A DNA stretch of 64,000 nucleotides, from NCBI GenBank assembly GCA_964390725.1, contig CAYMIW010000002.1, positions 1 through 64,000 on the forward strand, in the 5' to 3' direction. Shown here piece after piece: positions 52,632 through 61,942 of the stretch. The number at the start of each line of letters is the position of its first letter. Within the stretch, counting starts at the first letter, position 1. The notes below the pieces were generated by a model. That model saw only the letters and a program-made list of their open reading frames with translations, ran no database searches and was not told the origin of the DNA. Position numbers and translations under genes: made by a program. This DNA comes from JAABTH01 sp964390725. Its GTDB lineage: Bacteria > Bacillota > Dethiobacteria > DTU022.

Positions 52632-53876
52632 TTAGCTATTTCTTAAACTGGCCTGTTTTTGAAGCGGCTCTTTTACATGTTTCCCAGGTGGGATCCTTAT
52701 GGTCAGGTCTGATAGGGGATAGGTAGAACAGGGATGTATGTAACCAAGTTCTTTATCTACAGCTCTTCTGCCGTCATGATCAGGTAGAATGTACACTTCG
52801 CCTGATATAAGTTTGCTGCGGCAGATTCCACATTCGCCTGAGCGACAGCATGAATCGAGAACTAAACCGCTTTTTTCAACAGCTACCAATATGCTTTCAG
52901 ATGTTTTTGCAGAAATTGCAATACGGCTTTCTCCAATATGTACATCCATATTAACGGTTTTTTCTGCTTGTTCTGATGGGTAACCTGTCATTAGGGTTAC
53001 GTTGTCGGGAGTGCCGCCAACCTCAAAACGCATCTGTTTGCGTTCCAGGGCCCCAAGTTTTTGCAGCTCTTTTTCCACGAAGCTGTACATAATTGAGGGT
53101 CCGCAGATAAAATAGGTTTTTACGGAGGGGTCGGGTACATTATTGCGGATAAAATCAGCATCGATGTAGCCCTGCCGGAGGTTTGAGCTATCCGTTTTTT
53201 CATATGTATTAAAACGCCGCAACCTGTCCGGGAAACGTTGGCAAAGATCGTCAAGTTCTTTTTCAAACAACAGGTCGCAATCATCTTTGCACCCATACAG
53301 AATGGTCATTTTCATATCTGTTTCTTTGCAGGCAAACTGTTTCATCATTGAGCGGAACGGTGTGATGCCTGTTCCACCTGCCAAAGCTACGATATCTTTT
53401 GTGTCACGCAAAGGAGAATAAAAAAAGTCTCCATGTGGTCCGGATGCCAATATATCCATACTTATTTCCCAGTTATCCCATATAAAATTACTCACCAGTC
53501 CTCCCGGTTTTTTGCGTACACTGATTTCGTAGTAACCCTTTGTCCCTTCCGCTTCGAAAGGAGCGGAGGATATAGTGTAAGCACGGGAGATAAAACTATC
53601 TTTTATCACAAGTTTTACACTTATATACTGACCTGCCAGAAATACCGGTAGCGCGGGTGAGTCTTTAGCTGGCTGCAGGCGATAAGTTTTTACAGTATCA
53701 TTTTCATCAATAATATCTGTAATGGTAAGTTTCAGTTCATCGGGATGCATTGCTTTTGCCAGTGCGGAAATTGGATCAGGTAGTTTTTCTGCAGGTGCTG
53801 CAGCAATACGAGCCTGCCGATCTTTTTTCATTCGTAAAAGGGCAAACAGCCCGGGGATGAATTTTATTCTACTCAT
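52632..53876 (-). CDS. flavin-dependent 2Fe-2S ferredoxin reductase, second copy
   Basis: A 414-residue relative of the protein at 49825-51033 with the same architecture: a short helical N-terminus, FAD motif SRAYTISSAPF, NAD(P) motif ALAGGTGITPFRS, YFICGPSIMY, and a 2Fe-2S domain with CRSGECGIC and HPCSTYP. It differs by many substitutions, so the duplication is old or the pair came by separate routes. AAGGAGG precedes the ATG. It lies 12 bp downstream of the second CrtI-like gene. Confidence 0.9.
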   Translation of the reverse strand: MSRIKFIPGLFALLRMKKDRQARIAAAPAEKLPDPISALAKAMHPDELKLTITDIIDENDTVKTYRLQPAKDSPALPVFLAGQYISVKLVIKDSFISRAYTISSAPFEAEGTKGYYEISVRKKPGGLVSNFIWDNWEISMDILASGPHGDFFYSPLRDTKDIVALAGGTGITPFRSMMKQFACKETDMKMTILYGCKDDCDLLFEKELDDLCQRFPDRLRRFNTYEKTDSSNLRQGYIDADFIRNNVPDPSVKTYFICGPSIMYSFVEKELQKLGALERKQMRFEVGGTPDNVTLMTGYPSEQAEKTVNMDVHIGESRIAISAKTSESILVAVEKSGLVLDSCCRSGECGICRSKLISGEVYILPDHDGRRAVDKELGYIHPCSTYPLSDLTIRIPPGKHVKEPLQKQASLRNS

Positions 53877-53888
53877 ATTTTGACCTCC

Positions 53889-55421
53889 TTAGCTGTGAGA
53901 TGCAATTTGTTCTATTGTGGCTAACCTGCCCGAAAGAATTGAGCTCGGAAAGCCCGCAATCAGAAGCCCGGCATTGCCCACAAATGAAAGCCCTTCGATC
54001 AGGCGTTCTTTATCCTGTGTCAGGGCCTTGATAATGACTGAATCAAATACTCTGTGGTCATATGCATAAACATTACCCATAAATGCTCCCAGGTAGCGGG
54101 CAAATGTGTGAGGTGTGCAGACTTCGATTTCTTCTATATGATCACGAATTGGAATACCAAGGATGTCTGATGCCTGGTCTATGAGTGCACCGGCCAGTTC
54201 GTACTTCTTCTCATGATAATCAACCCGGGTTACTGACCTCCAGGCTTCAGACCTGGCGAGAGTTTCCAGGTGCAAAATACAAGTGCCTTCCGGGGAAGCA
54301 TCAGGAATCAGGGTGTTTGGACATGCACCTGCGAAATATTCGCTGGGTGCAAGGTTATCCAGGTTGTCATAAGCGCGGTTGATGTTTCCGTCAGGGGCAA
54401 AGTAATACATATAGTGGTTTAAGCCCAGTTCTTCTGCACTCCGGTTGAGGCCCATGTAGAGGCTTAGGAAACTGGTACCTCTTGAACGCATATTTAATGC
54501 CTTTAAAGTTTTTTCTGGGAGTTCTTCTCTGGGGAAAATCATGTTTCCAAATACATTATGAGGTAAAGCGTTTGAGTAAACATGGTTAGTTTTGATAACT
54601 TCACCGCGATGGGTTACAATACCGGTCACCCGGCCCTTTTCAACCAGGATTTTATCTACACGGGTGTTGTATTCAATCTGACCCCCGAGCTCCTGGATTC
54701 TTTCAGCCATTTTTGTAGATATTTCAAATGTGGTTTTAAGCGGTGCATGGACTGGTGTTGTAGACATGCAGGAGAGGACCAGCCCGTATATGGGGTAGGA
54801 CATGGCATCCATGGGAAGGCCGGTGAAAGTCCAGTAGATATCCAGTAACTCCAGTGCTTTCTCGGGTATTTTGAATTTATCTGTTACTTCTTTTACAGTC
54901 AGGCCTGCTGCTGCTATTAAACCACTGTGCTTTCTGATCAGGTCCAGTGGCTTAATATTGCCGTCTTGTTCATTGATATAATTTACTGCGTCAAGCATCT
55001 TATCACAAAAATTAAGATATTCAGTTACCGACTGCCTGGTGCCCGGCACTTTTGCCTCGATATATTCTATAAGTCTTTCTTTTTCAAGTGGCAGGACTTC
55101 CTTGATGTTTTTATTGGTCATGGTGTAGAAACGCCCTTCTGTCATCAGGGGAAAGTCAAGATTAAGCTTGAGATCGTCTATCAGAAACTTGTATAAAGGG
55201 CCTTTATGCTCGGGCGTGCCGAATTCAGTGATACACTGAACTGAAAGTTCAAACTCGAAGCGCCCCCGAACAAAGCTTGTTGTTACACCACCCGGTAAAT
55301 TATGCTGTTCAAGTACCAGCACATTCAAGCCATTATAGGCCAGGTTACATCCGGCAGCCAATCCTCCCATCCCGCTACCAATTACGACAGCATCATATTG
55401 TTCTTTAAATAACTGTTCCAA
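53889..55421 (-). CDS. FAD-dependent oxidoreductase, phytoene desaturase-like, second copy
   Basis: A 510-residue CrtI-superfamily flavoprotein with DAVVIGSGMGGLAAGCNLAYNGLNVLVLEQHNLPGG in outline and the C-terminal FVGNAGLLIAGFPSSILSGRLATIEQ. I chose TTG 55421 (MEQLFKEQYDAV), since the preceding GGAGAGGAGGAG is clearly its ribosome site; a TTG at 55439 is in frame. It follows the GntR gene by 54 bp and is the first structural gene of the four-gene set. Confidence 0.87.
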   Translation of the reverse strand: MEQLFKEQYDAVVIGSGMGGLAAGCNLAYNGLNVLVLEQHNLPGGVTTSFVRGRFEFELSVQCITEFGTPEHKGPLYKFLIDDLKLNLDFPLMTEGRFYTMTNKNIKEVLPLEKERLIEYIEAKVPGTRQSVTEYLNFCDKMLDAVNYINEQDGNIKPLDLIRKHSGLIAAAGLTVKEVTDKFKIPEKALELLDIYWTFTGLPMDAMSYPIYGLVLSCMSTTPVHAPLKTTFEISTKMAERIQELGGQIEYNTRVDKILVEKGRVTGIVTHRGEVIKTNHVYSNALPHNVFGNMIFPREELPEKTLKALNMRSRGTSFLSLYMGLNRSAEELGLNHYMYYFAPDGNINRAYDNLDNLAPSEYFAGACPNTLIPDASPEGTCILHLETLARSEAWRSVTRVDYHEKKYELAGALIDQASDILGIPIRDHIEEIEVCTPHTFARYLGAFMGNVYAYDHRVFDSVIIKALTQDKERLIEGLSFVGNAGLLIAGFPSSILSGRLATIEQIASHS

Positions 55422-55475
55422 ATTACTCCTCCTCTCCAAATATTATTAGCAAGCAATCAACAGTATTTAACTAGA

Positions 55476-56207
55476 TCAACTTTCTTTATCTTCGAACAGT
55501 TGCTCCAGGACTCCGATTCCCGAATGCATAATAGCCATGGTCGCCTGTTCAGATCGGTCGGCATTGCGCGACCGCAGTGCACCCAACAGTATTTCGTGTT
55601 GTTTAATCGAGGTGGTACAGCGTTCATCGTTATTAAAAATTTTTGGTAAATAATAAAGGAGAGCCTGTTCGAAAGACTTAAAGATCATGGCGTAAATAAT
55701 GTTCCCTGATGCATTACAAACCTCATAATGGAATCGGAAATTGGCATGCATGAATTTGTTCCGGTCTTTACCAAGAGAAGATTTCATTTCAACAATAGCT
55801 TTTTCAAGCTCCGCCAGATTATCATCAGTAGCATTTACCGCTGCCAGCTTAGCACATTCACTTTCCAGCAATATGCGCATTTCTGATAAACTGGTAAAAA
55901 ACCCATGATCCGTTATTTCTGAACTGTGGTTAATAAGAGATAAGAGCATCTGCGGGGTACTTTCTTTCTTATAATCTGTGACAAATGTTCCTTTTCTTGG
56001 TATAACACGCAGAAAGCCTTTTGCCTCCAAATCTAGAATGGCAAGGTTAACAAGGCTGCGGCTAACTCCCATCGCTGCTGCTAAATCGCGCTCGGGAGGC
56101 AGCCGGTCACCGGGTTTTAATGCGCCGGAAAAAATTTTGCTTTCAATCTCATATACAACTTGTGAACGCATGCTTATGTTTCTAAGTTTGGGAAAGGTTA
56201 TGCTCAA
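55476..56207 (-). CDS. GntR family regulator (FadR/FCD subfamily)
   Basis: A 243-residue repressor. The winged helix has RSQVVYEIESKIFSGALKPGDRLPPERDLAAAMGVSRSLVNLAILDLEAKGFL in outline, the classical GntR signature with PPERDLAAAMGVS. The FCD domain follows (RNKFMHANFRFHYEVCNASGN). Start is TTG 56207 with AAAGGAGA. Promoter and palindrome lie at 56261-56310. It heads the operon of the paired flavoproteins and 2Fe-2S reductases. Confidence 0.9.
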   Translation of the reverse strand: MSITFPKLRNISMRSQVVYEIESKIFSGALKPGDRLPPERDLAAAMGVSRSLVNLAILDLEAKGFLRVIPRKGTFVTDYKKESTPQMLLSLINHSSEITDHGFFTSLSEMRILLESECAKLAAVNATDDNLAELEKAIVEMKSSLGKDRNKFMHANFRFHYEVCNASGNIIYAMIFKSFEQALLYYLPKIFNNDERCTTSIKQHEILLGALRSRNADRSEQATMAIMHSGIGVLEQLFEDKES

Positions 56208-56260
56208 TTTTATATCTCCTTTCTGGCAACCTGGATATTAAGCTAACTGGCACTTCTATC

Positions 56261-56310
56261 TGTGGCATGGCCACACACCAAATAATATCACAATCTTTCA
56301 AAATGATCAA
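56261..56310 (-). promoter_or_regulatory. GntR promoter with palindromic operator
   Basis: On the minus strand, TTGATC (56305-56310), a 17-bp spacer and TATTAT (56282-56287) make a promoter. Immediately downstream, 56261-56275 holds TGTGGC-ATG-GCCACA, a perfect 6-bp inverted repeat at the likely transcription start, suited to GntR autorepression. Confidence 0.6.
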
Positions 56311-56648
56311 AAATAATTATTAAGTAGTTTTAAACCTGTGCCATTTAAAGCAACTTTAAATTTTTTCTATGATCAGGGTAAAGGTATAAAACTGCGCCGA
56401 AGTTGTGTGCAAGTATTAATAAAAACCCTTTCATAGCAGTATTTATCCAGTTGACAATAACCCCGTCCCCTTGTCACCCAACTTCCATGTATCGACTAAA
56501 GCTAAATTTAATGTTATATTTTATTAAATATTGTAAAGATAAAGACAAGATGCCGGGGTGTAAGACGTGACCGTAGCTGAAAATGCATGTTAAGAATATA
56601 ATGTAAATAAATAATGATTACTATGCCGCGATTTTGGGGGAGTGTAAT
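56311..56648 (+). other. intergenic region before the hybrid kinase
   Basis: No gene is supported. A TTGACA at 56451 has no -10 at the right distance. A TTATATTTT stretch near 56514-56522 could be a weak -10 for the downstream kinase. Confidence 0.35.
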
Positions 56649-59525
56649 TTGAGAAAGCTCACAGTGTTCTTATTCATTCTTAGCTTAACCCTGATTATTG
56701 CAACTCCCTGTGCTGCGGAAGATCGTGAAATCAATTTAACTGACAATGAAATAGAATTTATCAATAATCATCCGGTTATAAAACTTGCCATAGATCCTTT
56801 ATTTGTTCCTTTTGAATTTATCGATACAGATGGCGAATATAAAGGTATAGCCGCTGATTATCTGTCCCTGGTCAGCGAGAAAACCGGACTCCGGTTTGAA
56901 ATAGCAAAAGGATTGAGCTGGCCTGAAGCATATGATTTGGCCCTGTCGGGAGATTTGGATGTTTTACCGGCAATATCGAAAACCGAGGAGCGAGAGCGTT
57001 TATTTATCTTTTCAGAACCCTATTACTACTTCAAAAGAGTAATTGTTACCAGGGATACTGAAACCGTTATAACCGGGATGGAAGATTTAGAAGGATTAAC
57101 AGTAGCTGTGCAGAGGAATAGCTCTCATCACAGCTACCTGTTGTCTTACCCCGGGATCAATCTAAGCTTATACGATTCTGTCGAAGCTGCGCTTACTGCG
57201 GTTGCCAATGGCTCGGAAAGATCTTATGTTGGCAACCTGGCAACAGCTAATTACCTGATTCGGTCAACAGGGTTGACCAACCTGAAGTTTATAGCTTTTG
57301 AAGCGGAAAAACAACAGGCCCTGTATTTTGCTGTTCGTCGGGACTGGCCTGAACTGGTTAGTATTCTCAATAAGGCATTAGCTACTATAACTGTGGAAGA
57401 TCAAATTGTAATTAACAACAAATGGATTGATTTTGAAACAGATCCCGATTATGGTCTAATTATCCGGATTTTTTCTATCACAGGCACCCTTGTGGCAGTC
57501 GTTCTGGGTGTTTCATTTTACTGGATTGCGCGCTTAAGGAAAGAAGTGAAGATGCGTGAACTGGTTCAGATAGACCTGGAAAAAGCAAAACAGGAAGCCG
57601 ATGAAGCGAATGAGTTTAAATCCAGCTTCATGGCCAGGATGTCACACGAAATCCGGACTCCGCTTAATGCAATTACTGGGATGGCTTACCTGCTTAAGAA
57701 AACAGACCTTTCACTAACTCAGAGTATGTATACCGATCGAATTACCCAGGCTTCAAACAACATGTTGAGTATCATTAATGATATCCTTGATTACTCGAAA
57801 ATAGAAGCAGGGAAAGTAGAATTAGAGATCACTTCTTTCAGTATGGATCAGGTTATCCAGGATGTTGTGAACATTGTTTCTTATAAAATTGAAGAACAGG
57901 GTATTGGGTTTAGATTATCTAAAGACCCACAGGTTCCCAACTGGTTTAAAGGTGATCCAAAGCGCATTGAACAAATCCTTCTTAATATACTGAACAATGC
58001 TGCGAAATTTACAAGCGAGGGCGAAGTTACATTTGATATCAGCCTTGTGGCCAGGGAAAGTGAAATATACCACCTGTCATTCACTGTTCAGGATACCGGG
58101 ATCGGCATGACAGAAGAGCAGGTTAATCAACTATTCATACCCTTTATCCAGGGGGATAGCAGTATTAACCGGCGTTTTGGCGGTTCCGGATTGGGGTTGT
58201 CGATAGTTAAAAACCTTGTCGATATGATGGGAGGGCAAATAAAGGTTTTCAGCACTCCAGGGGAGGGTTCTACCTTTATTTTTCAGTTGTCATTAACTGT
58301 GGATAAAGAAAAAGAAGATGTTTATGTTAAGGCGCTGTCATCCAACCACTTCAGGGATATAAGGACATTGGTGCTGGAAAAAACCGGCTCTAATATGAAC
58401 CTGATTGAAAACTATCTCAGTGCATTTGGTATGCAATGCGAGCTTACAACCTCAGAGGTCAGTGCATTGAGTATGCTTGAAGCTGCCGACGGCAAATTTG
58501 CCAAATCTTTCGATCTGTTTATAGTGGATTATGATACCCCTGTGGAAAAGGGCTTTAAGTTTATCGAGTCTATACGCGACAACAACAGAATAGTTAAAAT
58601 GCCGAAGATAATCCTGCTTCTTCCGATGCTGAGGGAAGATTTATTCGATAAACTCAACGAATATGAAATTGATATGGGTATAGGCAAACCTATTATTCCT
58701 TCTGTTCTCTTAAACGGTATTTTAGATATATTTAACTTAAAAGCGGTTTCATCTACCCAGCTATCTTCTAAAACGGAGACCGATTTATCCAAGCGCGGCA
58801 GGCAATTAACCATTTTAGTAGCGGAAGATAATAAAACTAACCAACTAATTGCCAAATCGGTTCTTCATCAGGCCGGAATTGAAGCGATTATAGCCGGAGA
58901 TGGCCAGGCGGCAGTCGAGTTGTATCAGCAGAATAATAACAAAATAGACTTAATCTTGATGGATCTTCACATGCCGGTAATGAACGGTTATGAGGCTGCG
59001 CAGGAAATAAGAAAGATGTCAGATAGTGTCCCTATCGTAGCGATGACAGCTGATGTAATAATGGGGGTAAAGGAAAAATGTGAACAAAGTGGAATATACC
59101 ACTATATCAGTAAACCTTTTGACCCTGATCGTTTAATCCAGAAGGTAAAAGATGTTATTAATGAGCAAGATAACAGTATGGCTCAATCAATGCCTATGCT
59201 GGATCAGTCGGCTGGGTTAAGTAATGTTGGTGATGATTCTGAATTATACCGCCAGGTATTGAATGAATATCTAAATGAGAATCGGGATACCACGCATAAA
59301 CTTGCCTTAGCAATAAAAGAAAAAAGATATTCTGATGCTGTACAAATAGTTCACAAGGTCAAGGGCAGCTCAGGCAGCATCGGAGCCAAGGTAATTTATG
59401 AAGCAGCCGTTTTATTACAAAAGGCATTAAAAAAAGAGAAGATGGAGGATATAGTGCCACTGGAAGCAAAATTTTCTCTTCTATTTGAAAGATTACTTAA
59501 AGAAGTTGAAAACTTACAGGCTTAA
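56649..59525 (+). CDS. hybrid sensor histidine kinase with periplasmic solute-binding domain and HPt
   Basis: A 958-residue sensor. A signal peptide (MRKLTVFLFILSLTLIIATPCAAED) is followed by an SBP_bac_3-type ligand domain (about 25-265), one membrane helix (about 270-292), HisKA with SHEIRTPLNA (His333), HATPase with GSGLGLSIVKNLV, a first receiver-like domain with Asp627 (IVDYDTPVEKGF), a second receiver with Asp772 (LILMDLHMPVMNGYE) and a C-terminal HPt with His902 (VHKVKGSSG). This is a multi-step phosphorelay of the BvgS/EvgS type that probably senses an amino acid-like solute. Start is TTG 56649 with GGGGGAG upstream. Confidence 0.92.
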   Translation: MRKLTVFLFILSLTLIIATPCAAEDREINLTDNEIEFINNHPVIKLAIDPLFVPFEFIDTDGEYKGIAADYLSLVSEKTGLRFEIAKGLSWPEAYDLALSGDLDVLPAISKTEERERLFIFSEPYYYFKRVIVTRDTETVITGMEDLEGLTVAVQRNSSHHSYLLSYPGINLSLYDSVEAALTAVANGSERSYVGNLATANYLIRSTGLTNLKFIAFEAEKQQALYFAVRRDWPELVSILNKALATITVEDQIVINNKWIDFETDPDYGLIIRIFSITGTLVAVVLGVSFYWIARLRKEVKMRELVQIDLEKAKQEADEANEFKSSFMARMSHEIRTPLNAITGMAYLLKKTDLSLTQSMYTDRITQASNNMLSIINDILDYSKIEAGKVELEITSFSMDQVIQDVVNIVSYKIEEQGIGFRLSKDPQVPNWFKGDPKRIEQILLNILNNAAKFTSEGEVTFDISLVARESEIYHLSFTVQDTGIGMTEEQVNQLFIPFIQGDSSINRRFGGSGLGLSIVKNLVDMMGGQIKVFSTPGEGSTFIFQLSLTVDKEKEDVYVKALSSNHFRDIRTLVLEKTGSNMNLIENYLSAFGMQCELTTSEVSALSMLEAADGKFAKSFDLFIVDYDTPVEKGFKFIESIRDNNRIVKMPKIILLLPMLREDLFDKLNEYEIDMGIGKPIIPSVLLNGILDIFNLKAVSSTQLSSKTETDLSKRGRQLTILVAEDNKTNQLIAKSVLHQAGIEAIIAGDGQAAVELYQQNNNKIDLILMDLHMPVMNGYEAAQEIRKMSDSVPIVAMTADVIMGVKEKCEQSGIYHYISKPFDPDRLIQKVKDVINEQDNSMAQSMPMLDQSAGLSNVGDDSELYRQVLNEYLNENRDTTHKLALAIKEKRYSDAVQIVHKVKGSSGSIGAKVIYEAAVLLQKALKKEKMEDIVPLEAKFSLLFERLLKEVENLQA

Positions 59526-59570
59526 TGAGTTGTTATAATTGACAAGGGTTATTTGCAGGGAGGGGTAAAG

Positions 59571-61664
59571 TTGGTCGAAAAAATATTGGTTGTTGACGAT
59601 TCTGCTTCAGACAGATTGATCATCCAGAAAATGCTGGAAGATTATAATACTCTTACAGCGAGTGATGGTAACGAGGCTTTGAATCAAATTAATGAGCATA
59701 ATGACATTGTTCTGATCATCCTTGATTTACATATGCCCAATATGGATGGATTCCAGGTTCTGGCCAAGCTTAATTCTGATAATCGCTATAAGAGTTTACG
59801 CACAATAATATTAACAAACTATGATGAGTTGGATAATGAAATCAAAGGGTTAAAACTTGGTGCGGTTGATTTTATCCGAAAGCCTGTGCATATGGAAGCA
59901 CTGAAAGTTAGAGTGGATGTTCAGGTGAAACTCCTTCGAATTCAACAACTACTTGAGCAAAAACTTCATGATCAGGGCCTAACTTTTGATATAATTTTCA
60001 ACCAGGCACCACTGGGTATCTCTATCTGCCTTGGAAAAGAGCCTTTACCGATTGAAAACATGCATAAGCTTAGCGTTAATCCAAAGTTTGAAGAAATAAC
60101 AGGTAGAACAGAAGCAGAATTGATCAAGCTGGGTTGGGAAAAAATAACTCATCCCGATGATCTGGAGGAGGATCTGGAAAATTACTGGAAACTTCAGGCA
60201 GGAGAAATAAAAAGCTATGCAATGGATAAAAGGTATATCAAGCCTGATGGTTCAATTGTTTGGGTGTATATGGTTGTTGCTTCCCTGGATTTATATTTGG
60301 ATAATCAATTTAACCATATCTGCCTGGTTCAGGATATAACCAAGCGAAAAAATGTTGAGGAAAATCTTATTTACAATCTCGAGCATGATCAATGGACCGG
60401 TTTATATAATAAAAACTATTTGGAAAATCTATTAAAGAACGACATTATGATGCAGGATAAAGTAAAAAGCGCACTTGTAGGAATTAATTTCAGTCAACTT
60501 CATTCACTAAACCTGGTTTATGGATATCAATATACCAGGGATTTAATAAGGACCATTGTTGATTCTTTAAAGAAATTTTGTAGCGATGAACGAATGTTAT
60601 TTAACATGTATGAACTTCAGTATGCTTTTTACATTAAAGCTTACCGGGAGAAAAAAGATTTAGAAGTATTTTGTGAAGCCTTGGTCGAAGCCTTGGATTC
60701 TTTACTCACTATTGAAAGAATCGACGCCGGCATTGGGATAGTTGAAATAGAAGATAACGCTGAGCTGAATGCTGATCAGCTTTTCAAAAAGATGTTGATC
60801 GCTTCTGAAAAAGTAATTGATGGATCAGGAAACACAGCGTATTGTTTTTTTGATGATAACATGGAAGCAGAAATTGTCCGCAAAGATGAGATTAAGCGAG
60901 TCCTCACCCGGCTTGCAGCTGGTGATGTTAGCGAGAGCTTGTTTCTGCAGTATCAGCCGATTCTAGAACTAAAGACAAATAAAGTGAAAGGATTTGAAGC
61001 GCTGGCCAGAATAAAGAGCAACCAGTTTGGTCTTATATCACCCCATGAGTTTATCCCGATTGCAGAAGAAACTAAGTTGATCATTCCATTGGGGGATAAA
61101 ATAATTTTACAGGCTTTTTATTTTATGAAGAAACTCAGCGATAATGGTTACAGTTCATTGTGCTTTTCAATAAATATTTCCGCGATTCAACTTTTAAGGA
61201 AGGGATTTTGTCAGTATATTTTTGATCTAATCCGGGAGATGAATATAGATCCTGAGAATATTTGCCTTGAAATAACAGAATCATTACTGGCGGATGATTA
61301 TGATGAAATCAATAAAATTCTCGGTGAGCTGAAGAGTTTAGGTATAAAAATAGCGCTCGATGATTTTGGAACTGGTTATTCTTCACTCGCCCGTGAACAT
61401 GAACTTAATATAGATATTCTTAAAATAGATAAAATCTTTATGGATAAGCTTCTGACATTGAAGCCGGATGAAGCAATAACCGGCGATATTATTTCTATGG
61501 CTCATAAACTGGGACACCGGGTTATAGCAGAAGGTGTAGAGGAAGAAAAACAAAGGCGTTATTTAGAGGATAGCAGTTGTGATATGATCCAGGGTTTTCT
61601 GATTAGCAAACCCCTTGACGAGGAGTTGGCGATAGAGATAATCAGAAATTCAAGCTTTGCATAG
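59571..61664 (+). CDS. response regulator with PAS, degenerate GGDEF and EAL phosphodiesterase domains
   Basis: A 697-residue c-di-GMP-degrading regulator. The receiver has ILDLHMPNMDGFQVL (phospho-Asp). A PAS domain spans about 145-260. The GGDEF region has YELQY instead of GGDEF, so it should not make c-di-GMP, although it may bind GTP. The EAL domain is complete: EAL at 476-478, LEITES, DDFGTGYSS, ILKIDKIF and AEGVEEE. Start is TTG 59571 with GGGAGGGG upstream. It lies 45 bp after the hybrid kinase and is its probable phosphorylation partner, linking solute sensing to lower c-di-GMP. Confidence 0.93.
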   Translation: MVEKILVVDDSASDRLIIQKMLEDYNTLTASDGNEALNQINEHNDIVLIILDLHMPNMDGFQVLAKLNSDNRYKSLRTIILTNYDELDNEIKGLKLGAVDFIRKPVHMEALKVRVDVQVKLLRIQQLLEQKLHDQGLTFDIIFNQAPLGISICLGKEPLPIENMHKLSVNPKFEEITGRTEAELIKLGWEKITHPDDLEEDLENYWKLQAGEIKSYAMDKRYIKPDGSIVWVYMVVASLDLYLDNQFNHICLVQDITKRKNVEENLIYNLEHDQWTGLYNKNYLENLLKNDIMMQDKVKSALVGINFSQLHSLNLVYGYQYTRDLIRTIVDSLKKFCSDERMLFNMYELQYAFYIKAYREKKDLEVFCEALVEALDSLLTIERIDAGIGIVEIEDNAELNADQLFKKMLIASEKVIDGSGNTAYCFFDDNMEAEIVRKDEIKRVLTRLAAGDVSESLFLQYQPILELKTNKVKGFEALARIKSNQFGLISPHEFIPIAEETKLIIPLGDKIILQAFYFMKKLSDNGYSSLCFSINISAIQLLRKGFCQYIFDLIREMNIDPENICLEITESLLADDYDEINKILGELKSLGIKIALDDFGTGYSSLAREHELNIDILKIDKIFMDKLLTLKPDEAITGDIISMAHKLGHRVIAEGVEEEKQRRYLEDSSCDMIQGFLISKPLDEELAIEIIRNSSFA

Positions 61665-61882
61665 AAACACTGTTCAATAATTGTTGCTACCATGCCAAAA
61701 GCAAAACATTCGATTTCTTTTTTTGCTTGTTACTGCAATGATTCAGTTGAGAGAAAGAGAGACAGAATATGAGGGGTCAGCTTAACTTTACTTCCCGAAA
61801 TGAGTAACTCTTATCTTCAGATACCGCCGTTTTTACATCCATGAGACTATTTCATGCCCAATCAGCTCTGCTAAAAATACAA

Positions 61883-61919
61883 GGGATAAAGCCGGATAGG
61901 ATATATCCGTCTTTATCCC
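61883..61919 (-). terminator. terminator of the thiolase operon
   Basis: GGGATAAAG / TTTATCCC arms with an inner GGATA/ATATCC stem. On the minus strand the hairpin is followed by TTGTATTTTT, so it ends the transcript from the thiolase gene. Confidence 0.8.
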
Positions 61920-61942
61920 TATAGATAGCGTAAACCTGCCTG

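Noticed and set aside
56451..56480. TTGACA at 56451 as a promoter
   Set aside because: No -10-like hexamer occurs 16-18 bp downstream.
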